Below are positions 24,530 to 34,968 of a stretch of DNA of 64,000 nt, piece after piece (within the stretch, counting starts at the first letter, position 1; every line of letters starts with the position of its first letter). Below the pieces are notes generated by a model. The model made no database searches. It saw only the letters and a list, made by a program, of their open reading frames with translations, and was not told the origin of the DNA. Source of the DNA: Apium graveolens (taxonomy: Eukaryota > Streptophyta > Magnoliopsida > Apiales > Apiaceae); the NCBI RefSeq assembly GCF_009905375.1, contig NC_133650.1, positions 294,266,270 through 294,330,269 on the forward strand. Reading direction: 5' to 3'. The position numbers were made by a program, and so were the translations under genes.

Positions 24530-25304
24530 TAGGGATGGCAATCAGGTCGGATCAGGTCGGGTATTGCAGAATCCATATCCAAACCCAAAAATTTTATCCA
24601 TACCCGAACCCGACCCGAACCTGAAAAATACCCGAAAATGAATACCCGAACCCTATCCATCGGATTTCGGATCAGATTTGGGTATACCCGAAACCCGATT
24701 TTTTTTAATTAGATATTCATACCCGAACCCGAAACCCGAACCTAAAATCTAAAAATTTGTATAATTATTGATATTGCAAGTGTTTGGGATCGAACACGCG
24801 ACTTGTAAAGAAAGAGTTATAACGTGTCATCTTCAATCACTCCACCACATCATTAATTGTATAGCTAATATTTAAAAAATCAACTCAATTGATACCCAGT
24901 TTTTTTAGATTTATTACTAAAAGATATTTTATTAACCTTATAAACCTTATCACCCGTTTAAATGATTGAATAATTATATTTGATTAAACTTTATAATTAG
25001 TTATTTTTTAATATAAATATAAAAATATATGTTCTAAATATTATATAATAATATGTATAATGTATATCATAATATATATATATATAATTCGGGTTTTTTT
25101 CGGATTTCGGGTTCGGATAGAGTTTCGGATTTCAAATCGGGTTTCGGATCGGTATACCTAATATCCAAATCCAAATCCAAAAAATTTCGGGTTTAAAAAT
25201 TAAATCCATATCCAAATCCAAATCCAAAAAATCGGGTTCGGTAAATCCAAAATTTCGGGTTTCAGATCGGATATTCGTCGGATCGGATTATTTTACCATC
25301 CCTA
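24530..25304. mobile_element. 775-bp hAT-like non-autonomous element
   Basis: The ends TAGGGATGGCAA and TTACCATCCCTA are inverted repeats, flanked by a perfect 8-bp duplication AAGCTAGA (24522-24529 and 25305-25312). Subterminal regions are packed with ACCCGAA and TCGGGTTTCGG motifs in opposite orientations at the two ends. There is no transposase. It interrupts pol between RNase H and integrase; the pol frame resumes directly after the right duplication. Confidence 0.95.
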
Positions 25305-25312
25305 AAGCTAGA

Positions 25313-26474
25313 TACTTAAAGCACAAAGCTGCTCGTTTCTTCCTGGAAGACGGTCAGTTAAGAACCTTTTCAGCACCCACCCTGAAGTGTGTGGACCCGG
25401 ATGAGGCAAATTACTGTCTCTGGGAAGTTCATAAAGGCATCTGCGGAGACCACCTGGCGGCCAAACCTCTAGCCTATAAAGTCATCAGGCAAGGATATTA
25501 CTGGCCCACAGTCCACTCCGACTCCATTGCCTATGTTAAGAAATGCCCCCAGTGCCAGAAATTCAGCAACATTCTCAGGCAAAGCCCCAGCCTGCCGGCA
25601 TCGGTATTATCTCCAATCCCATTTGCTGTTTGGGGCATAGATATCATGGGCCCCTTTTCCCGAGCAAAAGGTGACCTCCACTACATCCTGGTAGCCATTG
25701 ATTACATGACAAAGTGGGCAGAAGCTAAGGCCATGAGGATAATCAATCAACAAGATTGTATCAAGTTTATGGATTCAATCGTCATGAGATTCGGGATCCC
25801 GGTAGTTCTCGTCTCTGACAATGGCCCGCAGTTCGTCGGGTCCGACTTCAAGGCATATCTGAAAGAGCTCGGAATCAAGCACAAAAGGGCATCGGTCGCA
25901 CATCCTCAGGGGAATGGACAGGTCGAAGTAACTAACAGAACCATACTTCGGGGCCTGGAAAAAAGACTTGAAGAGTCTAAGAAAACTTGGCCTGATGAGC
26001 TTCCGAAAGTCCTGTGGTCCTACAGAACCACCCCCAGAATGGGAACCAATGAGACCCCTTCAAGCTTGCATACGGTACCGAAGCCCGTATACCAATCGAA
26101 ACCGGGTCCCTTCCCCTGGAGTCATCAACTTTGACGAGATCTCAAACATTGAGGGACTTAAGACCAACCTGGAGCTCCTAGACGAGATAAGAGACAAGGC
26201 AGTAAAAAGGATGGAAGGCTACAAAGAAAAGACAAAACTCTACTTCGGGAAGAAGGCAAAAATCAAAGAGTACGAAGCGGGAGACTTGGTACTCAGGCAC
26301 ACCGAGGCCTCGGACCCAACCAATCAAGGAAAACTCCAACCCAACTGGGAAGGCCCCTATAGGGTTAAAGAAGTGCTCCGACCAGGAACCTACAAGCTAA
26401 GCTATCTCGGTGGAACCGAAGTCCCAAACACTTGGCACGGAGCCCGCCTAAGGAAATTCTACCAGCAAAGGTAG
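25313..26474 (+). pseudogene. Integrase of the Tat element
   Basis: The region holds an HHCC zinc-binding head (H-X-G-X2-G-X-H, then CPQCQK), then the catalytic core GIDIMGPF...DYMTKWAEA, VSDNGPQF, and HPQGNGQVEVTNR, so the D, D and E positions are visible. A frameshift near 26060 moves the C-terminal part (GDLVLRH, LQPNWEGPYRV, WHGARLRKFY) into another frame ending at 26474. No chromodomain is present. Integrase joins cDNA ends to target DNA; this copy is broken by the shift and separated from RT by the hAT-like insertion. Confidence 0.9.
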
Positions 26475-26645
26475 GGCGCACATCCCGGGATCTCCTCTAC
26501 TTTTAGGCTATGACAGCTTGATGTAATTTTCAACATTTTCCCCGGAATGTATTTTTTCAGTATTATGATTTAAATGAAAACCCCATCTTGAGCACCCCAT
26601 AGCTCAAGATTATTCTACTGCCATTCGATCACTGTCGCTATATTA

Positions 26646-27442
26646 CTTAGAAAATTTTATTTTAAACCCCTTCCTGGGGACCACTACACAAACCATGTGT
26701 AAGAAAATTTTATTCAATTAAAATTTTAAACCCTTCCCGGGGACCACTACACAAACCATGTGTAAGAAAATTTTATTCAATTAAAATTTTAAACCCCTTC
26801 CCGGGGACCATTACACAAACCATGTGTACTTACAAAATTTTATTCATTTAAAATTTTAAAATCCCCATCCCGGGGACTATTACACAAACCATGTGTACTT
26901 ATAAAATATTATTCAGTTAGAATTTTAAACCCCCATCCCGGGGATTATTACACAAACCATGTGTACTTACAAAATTTTATTCAGTTAAAATTTTAAACCC
27001 CATCCCGGGGACCATAACACAAACCATGTGTACTTACAAAATTTTATTCAGTTAAAATTTCAAAACCCCCCATACCGGGGACTATTACACAAACCATGTG
27101 TACTTACAAAATTTTATTCAGTTAGAATTTTAAACCCCCATCCCGGGGACTATTACACAAACCATGCGTACTTACAAAATTTTATTCAATTAAAATTTTA
27201 AACCCCATCCCGGGGACCATAACACAAACCATGTGTACTTACAAAATTTTATTCAGTTAGAATTTTAAACCCCCATCCTGGGGACTATTACACAAACCAT
27301 GTGTACCAACAAAATTATATTCAGTTAAAATTTTAAACCCCATCCCGGGGACCATAACACAAACCATGTGTACTTACAAAATTTTATCTATCCAGTTAAA
27401 ATATTAAACCCCATCCCAGGGATCGTAACACGAACCACATGT
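26646..27442. repeat. About 12 tandem units of 55-70 bp between pol and the antisense gene
   Basis: Each unit contains AAAATTTTATTC, TTAAAATTTTAAACCCC, a CCCGGGGAC core and ACACAAACCATGTGTA (itself palindromic around ACATGGTTTGTGT/ACACAAACCATGT). From the fifth copy onward two subtypes alternate irregularly: GGGGACCATAACAC and GGGGACTATTACAC. This suggests growth by two-unit steps. It lies just past the ends of both the sense pol (26474) and the antisense gene (27664). Confidence 0.9.
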
Positions 27443-27663
27443 ACTTAGAAAAATTTCGACGAATAGAAGCAAAGCCAAATACGAAAAGGAAATATATTTA
27501 CATGCATTCCCGAGGCAAACCAAGCCTCGGGACAAATCCAAACCAAAGTCAAACGAAATCCAAATAACAAAGTCTAAAATCCACAAGGGCTAAGTCTGAA
27601 ACAACAGCAAACTATGAAAAACAAATTACAAGGCACAAAGCCTGGGTCTTCATTCTTAATTCT

Positions 27664-29919
27664 TCAGTTCTCGGGAGGAGGAGGAGTCTTCTCGCGGCCC
27701 TCTTCGGGAGGCGGAGGCGGCTGTGCCCCGGAGGTACCCACCTCAGCAGCTTTGGCTTCTTCACAACGGAGCTCTTCTGCGAGGTACAACTCTATGAATC
27801 CGTCCATATCACCACCCGAATTCTCAGCCAGATAAGCAGAAGCAATGTCCCAGCAAATGTTGACCTTCTCAAAGATCTTGTTGTTGAGCTCCTCGTAATA
27901 AGCAGGGGTACCCCGGAAGGACTCAAGCACCTCCTTTTCCCGGGGCCTGGCATCAAGCTCTTTCTTCAAGTTCTCCACCTCCGCCCGGAGGGATCCAACC
28001 AACTGCTCCGCAGCCTCCCGAGACTTCACCGCCTCAGCAACAACCTTCTTATGTTCACGAGACTCCCTCTCCTTCACCTCCCGATACTTGGTGAAGGTTT
28101 CCTTCTCTTTAGACAGCTCCTTAACCGCGACATTATTCTTGGCCTCCCTTATGCGGTAATTGTGAAGAATGGTTGAGCAGCCGCTGATCCGAACATTGGC
28201 CTGAAAATAAATGACTCAATACTATTGCAAGGGTAGGAAGGAAAATGATAAGGGAACAGTCTTACCTCCGAAACATCCCGGACAAGATGATCAAGGAAGG
28301 TATCCAGATCCTCCTTGGCATAGCAATCGAAGTCAGCAGGGTTTTCAAACATTTCATTCCGGCGATCATCCAAAGTCATCCGGGCCAAGAGGTTCTTCAA
28401 CGCATCCTCCTCCACCAACATCTGGCTCTCCTCCTCGATAGGGCCCGAAGCAGAAACCCTCCTACGCTGGGGAGTTCCGGAACCACCAGCAACTTCCTCT
28501 GCAGCCTTCCTCTTGCATGGGTTCAAAGTTCCTACATCCTCTTCCTCCAACGCCAGCACCTCAACCTCCTCGAGCTCCGGGACAATAGGCGTATTAACCA
28601 CCGAAGCACTTTGCCTCACGCTATTTCCCGAGGAACCAACATCCCGGGTCTGAGAGCCACTACACCCACCAACTGTCTTCTTTCCCGAGTCCAACTGCAC
28701 AACGCCGCCGATCTTCTTGAACCTTCCGGCCAAATCCTTAAATTGTTGCGACATGGCGTGATGGAAAGGGTTCAGGAAGGGCAGACCTGCACAAGGAACA
28801 ACAGTTTTAAAAAGAAGTACCAGGGCAAAGATATACAACAACAAAAGCAAAAAAAGAAAAAGAAAAAAAAGATACTAATGTAAAGCACTTACAGCCAACA
28901 TTAAACAATGTTTGGTTATCTAAAAAGGTATCCCGGGTCCACTGGGCACCAAGAGCAACCATAAAGTCATACATCTTCACCAGGGCATCTCCACCGAGCC
29001 GCTCGGATGGGAACCTGATATTTTTTAAAGCAGTTTTGTACAAAGGCATAAACTCCAGGTCCCAGCCCCGGACGAAGATGAACTCCTGGTGCCAGATCCG
29101 GAGCGAGTTCAACATAAAGACGAGTGATTTTTTGGCATTGGAAGGGAGCCCACAACCATCTATATTAAAGGTAAACTCAAAAAGGGGATGCAAGGTGGAC
29201 TTCTTAATATTAAAAAGGTAGTGGAAAAGTTCAAACGTGGGAAGATACTTCTTTATATGGCAGCAGACAAGGAACCAAGAAACCCACTTAACAGAATTCG
29301 GGGCCAACTGGGTGAAAGGTATCCCGTAGACATCACGACACAGAGACTTGGTAAATTGATGAAGGTTGGGCCTCATACTATGTAGATGCTCTAAAGGAAT
29401 TCCTACCCAACCACCAACGGGGCGGTGATAAACCCTCTCGTGAGGCTCGGGCCACCTCCACTCCATATCATCCCCGAAATGGAAAACGGCCTTCACTAGA
29501 TCATCTATCTGCTGAAAGGTATACTCGGAGAGGTCGGGATGACGGGGAGCTGGAACATACCTAGTCCCGGGAGCATTGTAGAAAAGCTGATCCATACGGG
29601 CCCCATCATAAGGTTCTATGCCCCCGGGCCTGTAAGCGGTAGTAAGGTCCCTGAAGTAATAATCGTGGGGAGGACTATTCTCCCGAGTTTGAACAAAGTA
29701 ATGATCTATGTCTACCCAAGACCCGTCTCTTCTACCCAAGGTCTGCCTGGGGTTCAAAAGGAAAGTAGGTAACTCCTCAACTACAGCTTGGCGGCGAGGA
29801 GGCATATTTTCTGGTTCCGGGGAAGAGTCACTCGAAGAATGTTCGGGAAATCCAAAATGGGGACGGTCAGGTCTACGTTTAAGGTTAGCCAATTGTTTCC
29901 TTCTACCCCTCCTAACCAT
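27664..29919 (-). CDS. Antisense three-exon gene in the Tat element, putative gypsy-type transposase_28 family
   Basis: Exons on the minus strand are 29919-28893, 28786-28266 and 28200-27664. Donors GTAAGT and GTAAGA and acceptors GTGCAG and TTTCAG are visible, and the joined frame is open: 2,085 bp, 694 residues plus stop. Exon 1 matches the plant 'putative gypsy-type transposon' domain (PF04195-like) as I remember it, with FTKSLCRDVYGIPFTQLAPNS and WFLVCC at about residues 185-225. Exon 2 is acidic and Ser-rich; exon 3 holds a Glu/Lys/Arg-rich coiled coil and a Pro-rich end. Antisense extra ORFs between pol and the 3' LTR are known in Tat elements; their function is unknown. No break was found, unlike in the sense genes. 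The start chosen is the first in-frame Met; a leader intron is possible (donor at 30371-30367). Confidence 0.85.
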
Positions 29920-30495
29920 ATAACCCCGGAGTCTATGCCATTTCGGGAAGAAAAGGAAAAAGAAAGAAACACAAAAGCTACTCAGAAACAGTTAACCTTA
30001 AAATCAAAATACCAAAGTACATCACGGAACCTATACATACATATATACGCCTACAACACATGTCATCAACAGTCATAAAAACAAAGAACAAGCCCAGTTT
30101 TTTGCATAAATTAAACCCCTTATTCGCACACATACAGACACCAAAACACAAACCCAGATTCACTACAAACATCAACTGTTTCTTTGCAAACAAAAACTAT
30201 AAATCTAAACAATAAACAACAACCTGTTCGATTCACCAAAACTCAACACAACAAAAATAAACTGATTCAGATGCTTGGACACGCATGCATTCTAAGAACC
30301 CATACTACAAGTATTCGCTAAACAATCATGAGGAAACAAAGAATAGAACGAAGAAAAGTTCGAAAACTTACAAGAAAGCAGGAGAGATAAGGCGGCTTCA
30401 AAAGAGAAAAGCTCCCAAATTCGCCTTGGAGAAAAGTTGCAGAGAGTTTTTGTGTTTGCAATTGCGTAAAGAAAAAAGAAATGACAAAGGTGGAG

Positions 30496-30503
30496 TATTT
30501 ATA
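30496..30503 (-). promoter_or_regulatory. TATA box of the antisense gene
   Basis: Minus strand reads GCCTATAAATACTCC. It lies about 575 bp upstream of the antisense ATG at 29919, a distance that fits a leader, perhaps with an intron given a CTTGTAAGTT donor-like site near 30371. No other good TATA element is seen on this strand between 29920 and 30750. Confidence 0.65.
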
Positions 30504-30754
30504 GGCACAAATGAAGAGGTAACCCACTCAACTGACACACAATCGTGTCCGTCGAATGAAGACATGTGGCACAATCCTGAGCGTCCAGAAAATAACCGCT
30601 GCAGTTAATGATTACATCGCTGTAATTATTTAACAGGCGCGGCTTTTGAGGAGAAAAGGGGGGGAAAACTGCAACATTTCGTATATATACATATACTCAC
30701 ACATATATTCGTACAAGAAGCTCAATCGCCGCCTCACACTCCGGGAAAAGCGCT

Positions 30755-31190
30755 AAAGGAAAAATGATAAAAAATTTCCAAGTGACAAGAACCAAAAGGC
30801 CTATCAAAACATCCTTGGGGACTTGCATCCAACAACACCCCGTGGTTAGGGGCCACAAATCAAAGGAAAAATGATAAAAAAAATTCCAAGTGTCAAGAAC
30901 CAAAAGGCCTACCCAAACACAACCCTGGGGACTTGTATCCAACAACACCCCGGGGTTAGGGGCCACAAATCAAAGGAAAAATGATAAAAAAATTTCCAAG
31001 TGTCAAGAACCAAAAGGCCTACCCAAACACAACCCCGGGGACTTGTATCCAACAACACCCCGGGGTTAGGGGCCACAAATCAAAGGAAAAATGATAAAAA
31101 AATTCCAAGTGTCAAGAACCAAAAGGACTACCCAAACACAACCCCGGGGACTTGTATCCAACAACACCCCGGGGTTAGGGGCCACAAATC
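30755..31190. repeat. Four tandem units of 107-110 bp upstream of the antisense promoter
   Basis: Units begin AAAGGAAAAATGATAAAAA at 30755, 30862, 30972 and 31082, with a partial restart at 31191. Each contains CAAGTGTCAAGAACCAAAAGG, CCCCGGGGACTTGTATCC and CCCCGGGGTTAGGGGCCAC. Copies two to four are nearly identical; the first is more diverged. The array sits between the antisense TATA box and the polypurine tract. Confidence 0.92.
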
Positions 31191-31248
31191 AAAGGAGTGA
31201 TAAAAATTTTCCAAGATAACTACTCCCCCATCCGGGAAAACCCGCATA

Positions 31249-31265
31249 AGGGAGTGAGAGGAAAA
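31249..31265 (+). promoter_or_regulatory. Polypurine tract
   Basis: AAGGGAGTGAGAGGAAAA-type purine run immediately before the TGATAG of the 3' LTR. This is the plus-strand primer site expected of an LTR retrotransposon. Confidence 0.85.
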
Positions 31266-31862
31266 TGATAGGCCAGAAGTAACCAAGCCCAAATAAAGGA
31301 ATAGAAGCCCAAAAGAGATAACACCCCAAGCCCAAACCGGGGTGGTCCCCGGTGCCACGTGGCACACGACAAAAGAGTCAACTGTCTCATGTTACCCAAA
31401 ATGGAACAATTGCATCCCAGCCGTCCATTGGTAAAGATCCCAAGGCAACTCTGATGGAGAAAGGACACCTGACCACACAGTCCATCCGAACCGTCCAATC
31501 AATCACCAACCAAGAATGATCAAAGACCAGGATGAAAAGGTACAAACCCCAAAAACCCAAAATCTCGGGACCTATAAAAGGCCCCAAAAAGAGAGTTTTA
31601 GGGGTTGAAAAACATTTGACTGCTACACACCTATACACACACCATCACATATATTTTGAATAGCTCCTTCTTCCCTTTTCTTCTTCTTAAAGAAAACCCA
31701 TTTTTTTACTCTCACATCGGAGTTGGCGCGGGAGACAACCCCCCTCCGGTTCTGTTTTGCAGAGACCCCTACCTAGCAGGTTAACCTCATTTCAACCGCT
31801 ATGGGAACTGGGTCCTAGCCCACGTGAGAAGGGAGAAGACCCAGGAAGAAACAGAGTTATCA
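31266..31862 (+). repeat. 3' LTR of the Tat element
   Basis: 597 bp, TGATAG...TATCA, with a TATA box at 31573-31579. It differs from the 5' LTR by about 29 substitutions and one extra T in a T-run (by-eye count). TATAT follows at 31863-31867. Confidence 0.95.
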
Positions 31863-32043
31863 TATATAATCCGTGTACTTTAGTGTACTAAAGAGGGTAA
31901 ATACGAATATATTAGTTCCGGGTTAGTGTCACCAAATTGGTACACAAATGCAAATATGGGTTGGATTCGAATTTAAGATTTGATACACGAAAATACGAAA
32001 GTACACGGAATATTTGTACTCGTTCTCCGGGTCTAGTAACAAG

Positions 32044-34382
32044 GTACCCGGACCCCCTTTTATAACAGATAAAACAACCTGACACCTCAAAGCTGATCAG
32101 TGACTAATACAAAAATATTGTAATCCACGTTTAAGTGTCCGTTGCTTTTAATTGCTTTTAATTGTATTTTACTAACTTATTTTTAGTTAAGAAACCAGAT
32201 AAAGGACCGGTATAAAAGTCGGTAAAAAAAATAATGAGATAAAAAAAATAGGATGTTGGATTCACTGTGCTCGACGAGGAGGACAATATCATCAGTTCAA
32301 TGAAATTTTCGAATAAAACTTACAAAATCTATCTTTTAACTTTTACAAGTTACACAACATTTTTTAATAAGATGAAACAAAATTTTGAATGGTTATAATT
32401 TATAGTTTGCGTTAGATTAATCATTTTAGAAATCAGAACGCCTTAATAATTTGTGTTAAATTAGTCATTTTAAAAGTCATGATCAGTATTCTGAAAATTT
32501 CCGATTCAATCAATTAATGTTCGATTAATCCAAAGAACCCGACTGATTCAATTTTTGAAATCCGATTAATCTTCGAATTTTACTTTATTGAAGTATATCT
32601 AATAATTTATTAAAATTAAAATACTATACTAACTTAAATATGAATAATTATAAAAATTATGATATAATAAGTATATATTTATTAATAAATAATTAATATA
32701 ATCATAATAATATATTAAATATAATTTAATATATAATATATTCGATTTTTACTCTGCTTATTTTTCGATTTTCAATTAATTATAAATTAATAACTCGACC
32801 GATTTTCCCCGAAACCGATTTTTCGACACTTGTCATGACGCCAAATTTTTTAGTTTTAAAAATGCCTAACTTCTATATAGGCAGTACAGTACCGCAGTAG
32901 GCTCCTGTGAAACTATTAAAATTGATTTTAGGTTTATTTTTTTACAAGAAAAATGATTTTAGTTTGTATGAGAGGGTGAAATTACTTAAAGATGAGTTTT
33001 CTGAGTGCAGGAAAAAGAGACAAAAAGAAAGGAAAACAATTTTGGTTTTTTACATCTGTAGTTCCAAATTTACGAGGAAAAAAAAGAGAAAAAAATCTAT
33101 GAAATTTCATCTCATTCAGAGTTCACATACCCAACCAATTTTTTCCATGTTTAATCTTCTCTGGATTAAAACTGGAGATTTGAACGTAACCCATTTTTTT
33201 TGTTTCTTCATTTCACTTGATCTTCATCAAACCATAAAGCCCACAATAATGTAGTGCCATTGAGGAGGGTGAGAGAAATGAAAAGTAGATGGAAATGAAT
33301 ATTTTTAAAAACTAGCCTCCGATTCATTGACAATGTCCTTATTTTCGAAAGAAAGGAATAAGCCATGCCATGGCCATGGAACTGGGAAATGTGGACGACT
33401 TGGCCAAAAGACATGCTAATTACAAGTCATAAATAACATACTAACATAAATGTGTACACACTATTGGGTACTTTGAACAACGTAGGGAGCCACAAGTTCA
33501 GCTCATCCCTTTGTATCACAACACGTACGGTCCCCATTAGGGCTAGGTATGGCAACCGAGCTGCCCATCTTTTTCCCTAATTTATTGTTCTTTTTTCAAT
33601 TTCACCCTGTAGGTGTCAAGTACACACATTTTTTTGGTTCTTCTTATCAATAACAAGAATTACTATTATAATCCTCAAGTTTCTGCTTTGGTGTTCTTTA
33701 TGTGAATCATTAAACTAAACCTATTTAACCTCCAATCCATCAAATGCCGGGATTAGCTCAGTTGGTTAAATATGGATAACTATTTTTTGATCACAAGTTT
33801 AGATCCCACGTTAAAAAAAAATTAGGTGACAGGAAGGAGTAACATATCAGGGTAAATTTGACCTGCCTGAAATTGATCCATTTTTTTTTTCTTTTTAATA
33901 AGAATAGACTTCCTTCGTATTTATTTTTGACCCCGTCACTGCCTATTTGATAAAAAAATGATTACTTTCATTACCAAACCGCAACTCTTTCCATAACTCT
34001 GACATTTTAAATTCACCGAGAGATTTAGTAATTTGAATTGCTGTAACCAATTGTTGAACAGTAGCATCAGCATAGCAGGCTGTCAAACAGATTTGTTGCA
34101 GTAAATAATCACAATAAATTGAGTAGGAACACAGTAATTAATGTACAAACAATTACAATGAGCTACTACTAATTCCACGTGGCATAACCTCACACGTCCA
34201 TAACCTCAGGCAGGTTCGCCCTTACTCATATTTGGAGTATGTTCTGAATCATCCACCAAGTGGGGGGATCACTGTACTTAATTATTTAAATGGCCCCAAA
34301 CAAGTTGCATTCATCGAACTATATTGACTAGCCCCCTTCCAGGTACGTCCATTGTGAGCCATCCTAATAAGTTTTCATGTAC
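32044..34382. other. Intergenic DNA upstream of the small host gene
   Basis: 32490-32850 carries clustered CCGATTAATC / TCGATTTTTC motifs like a decayed hAT-type MITE. An open frame at 32907-33254 is Lys-rich with no domain and is considered chance. 33741-33850 holds a tRNA-like SINE head (separate entry). The rest shows no recognisable feature. Confidence 0.5.
33745..33890 (+). mobile_element. tRNA-derived SINE fragment
   Basis: A consensus A box, TAGCTCAGTTGG, lies at 33754-33765. A degenerate B box, AGTTTAGATCC, lies at about 33796-33806. An A-run and an unrelated body follow, ending near a long T-run at about 33881. The head resembles a tRNA, but the region is not foldable into an intact one: the anticodon arm is AT-rich and the acceptor ends do not pair. 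It is therefore a SINE relic and not a tRNA gene. Confidence 0.6.
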
Positions 34383-34390
34383 TATATAAA
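34383..34390 (+). promoter_or_regulatory. TATA box of the small Cys-rich gene
   Basis: ACTATATAAAC sits about 140 bp upstream of the ATG at 34530. Transcription should begin near 34415, giving a leader of about 115 bp that is A-rich, as in many plant mRNAs. Confidence 0.7.
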
Positions 34391-34529
34391 CTAGATGAGC
34401 ACCACTCCTACTCTCCAACAAAAACACAAAGAGTCTTGCTATCATTTAGCCAACAAAAAAAACAGAGAAGTCATCGAGGTGTAACATAAAAAGAAGAAAG
34501 ATCAGGAGGAAATCAATCGATATTCATCG

Positions 34530-34736
34530 ATGGCGTGTTTTTGCTTCTTGGTGGATCAAAGGAGGATGCTGAGGAGGGCGAAACCGGTGGCAGGAACATG
34601 TTCTAAGTGTGGTTGTGGTGCCAAAGTTGCAGACATGCAAGTCTCCACAAGATTTTGTAACATCCCGCTTTATTGGGAAACCTGGAAAGCTATTGTCTGT
34701 ACTTACTGCGGAGCAACTCTCAAGTCTTACAAATGA
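34530..34736 (+). CDS. Small conserved plant Cys-rich (zinc-ribbon-like) protein
   Basis: A single-exon frame of 68 residues starts at an ATG in an A-rich plant leader. It begins with a short hydrophobic stretch (MACFCFLVD), then a basic region RRMLRRAK, then CSKCGCG (about residues 24-30), RFCNIPLYW in the middle, and VCTYCG near the C-terminus. The two C-X2-C pairs suggest a zinc ribbon. I recall small plant proteins with this layout, often called uncharacterised, but do not know a function. It has a TATA box at 34383 and an AATAAA at 34963, and is free of transposon sequence. It is the best host gene candidate in the window. The minus-strand frame over it is a shadow. Confidence 0.8.
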   Translation: MACFCFLVDQRRMLRRAKPVAGTCSKCGCGAKVADMQVSTRFCNIPLYWETWKAIVCTYCGATLKSYK

Positions 34737-34962
34737 TCCTTCATTTCTCACTCACACTCCCATACACAAACACATGTCCAGCAAATTCAGTTTTTGAATA
34801 TTGTTGAGCGTTATGTAATATTACACGTAATCATACGACAGCAGATATTGCATTAGCTATGCAGATTTAGAACTTTGATGTTTTCGCAACTTTTGTAAAC
34901 CAGGTTGTTGTTTCCTGAAAATTGTGGATATGGTATAAATATACAGGTTATAATGAAAAGAA

Positions 34963-34968
34963 AATAAA
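34963..34968 (+). terminator. Poly(A) signal of the small Cys-rich gene
   Basis: AATAAA inside AGAAAATAAATTACATTG, 227 bp after the stop codon. This is a usual distance for a plant 3' untranslated region. Confidence 0.55.

Larger units (their letters stand above)
19318..31862 (+). mobile_element. Ty3/gypsy retrotransposon, Tat type, full length
   Basis: Two LTRs of 596 and 597 bp, both TGATA...TATCA, bound a 12.5-kb element with perfect 5-bp target duplications TATAT at 19313-19317 and 31863-31867. Sense order is gag, protease, RT, RNase H, a second RNase H, integrase without a chromodomain, a tandem array, an antisense gene, a second array, then a polypurine tract. A second RNase H and extra ORFs between pol and the 3' LTR are hallmarks of the Tat/Ogre/Retand group. 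By-eye LTR comparison gives about 29 substitutions and one indel (near 5%), so the insertion is recent but not brand new. A 775-bp hAT-like element sits in pol. Confidence 0.95.
18984..32035. mobile_element. hAT-like non-autonomous element split by the Tat element
   Basis: The left end TAGACCTGCC (18984) pairs with the right end CCGGGTCTA (ending 32035). The flanking 8-bp sequences are ATAACAAG (18976-18983) and GTAACAAG (32036-32043), a 7/8 match. Both halves carry GGTACACGAA / CGAAAGTACACG motifs typical of hAT subterminal regions. Removing the gypsy element and one TATAT duplication leaves about 500 bp. It is therefore older than the gypsy insertion. Confidence 0.7.

Noticed and set aside
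26646..27442. CRISPR-like array
   Set aside because: Units are directly adjacent and vary along their whole length, with no constant repeat and unique spacers; it is in a plant retrotransposon.
28211..28883. Plus-strand frames across the antisense gene
   Set aside because: They are shadows of the spliced minus-strand gene, which has domain similarity, splice sites and a promoter.
32907..33254. 115-codon frame upstream of the small host gene
   Set aside because: Lys-rich and low in complexity, crosses A-runs, has no domain and no clear promoter. Treated as chance.
33750..33815. tRNA gene
   Set aside because: The A box is perfect but the B box is degenerate and arms do not pair. A SINE head is a better reading.
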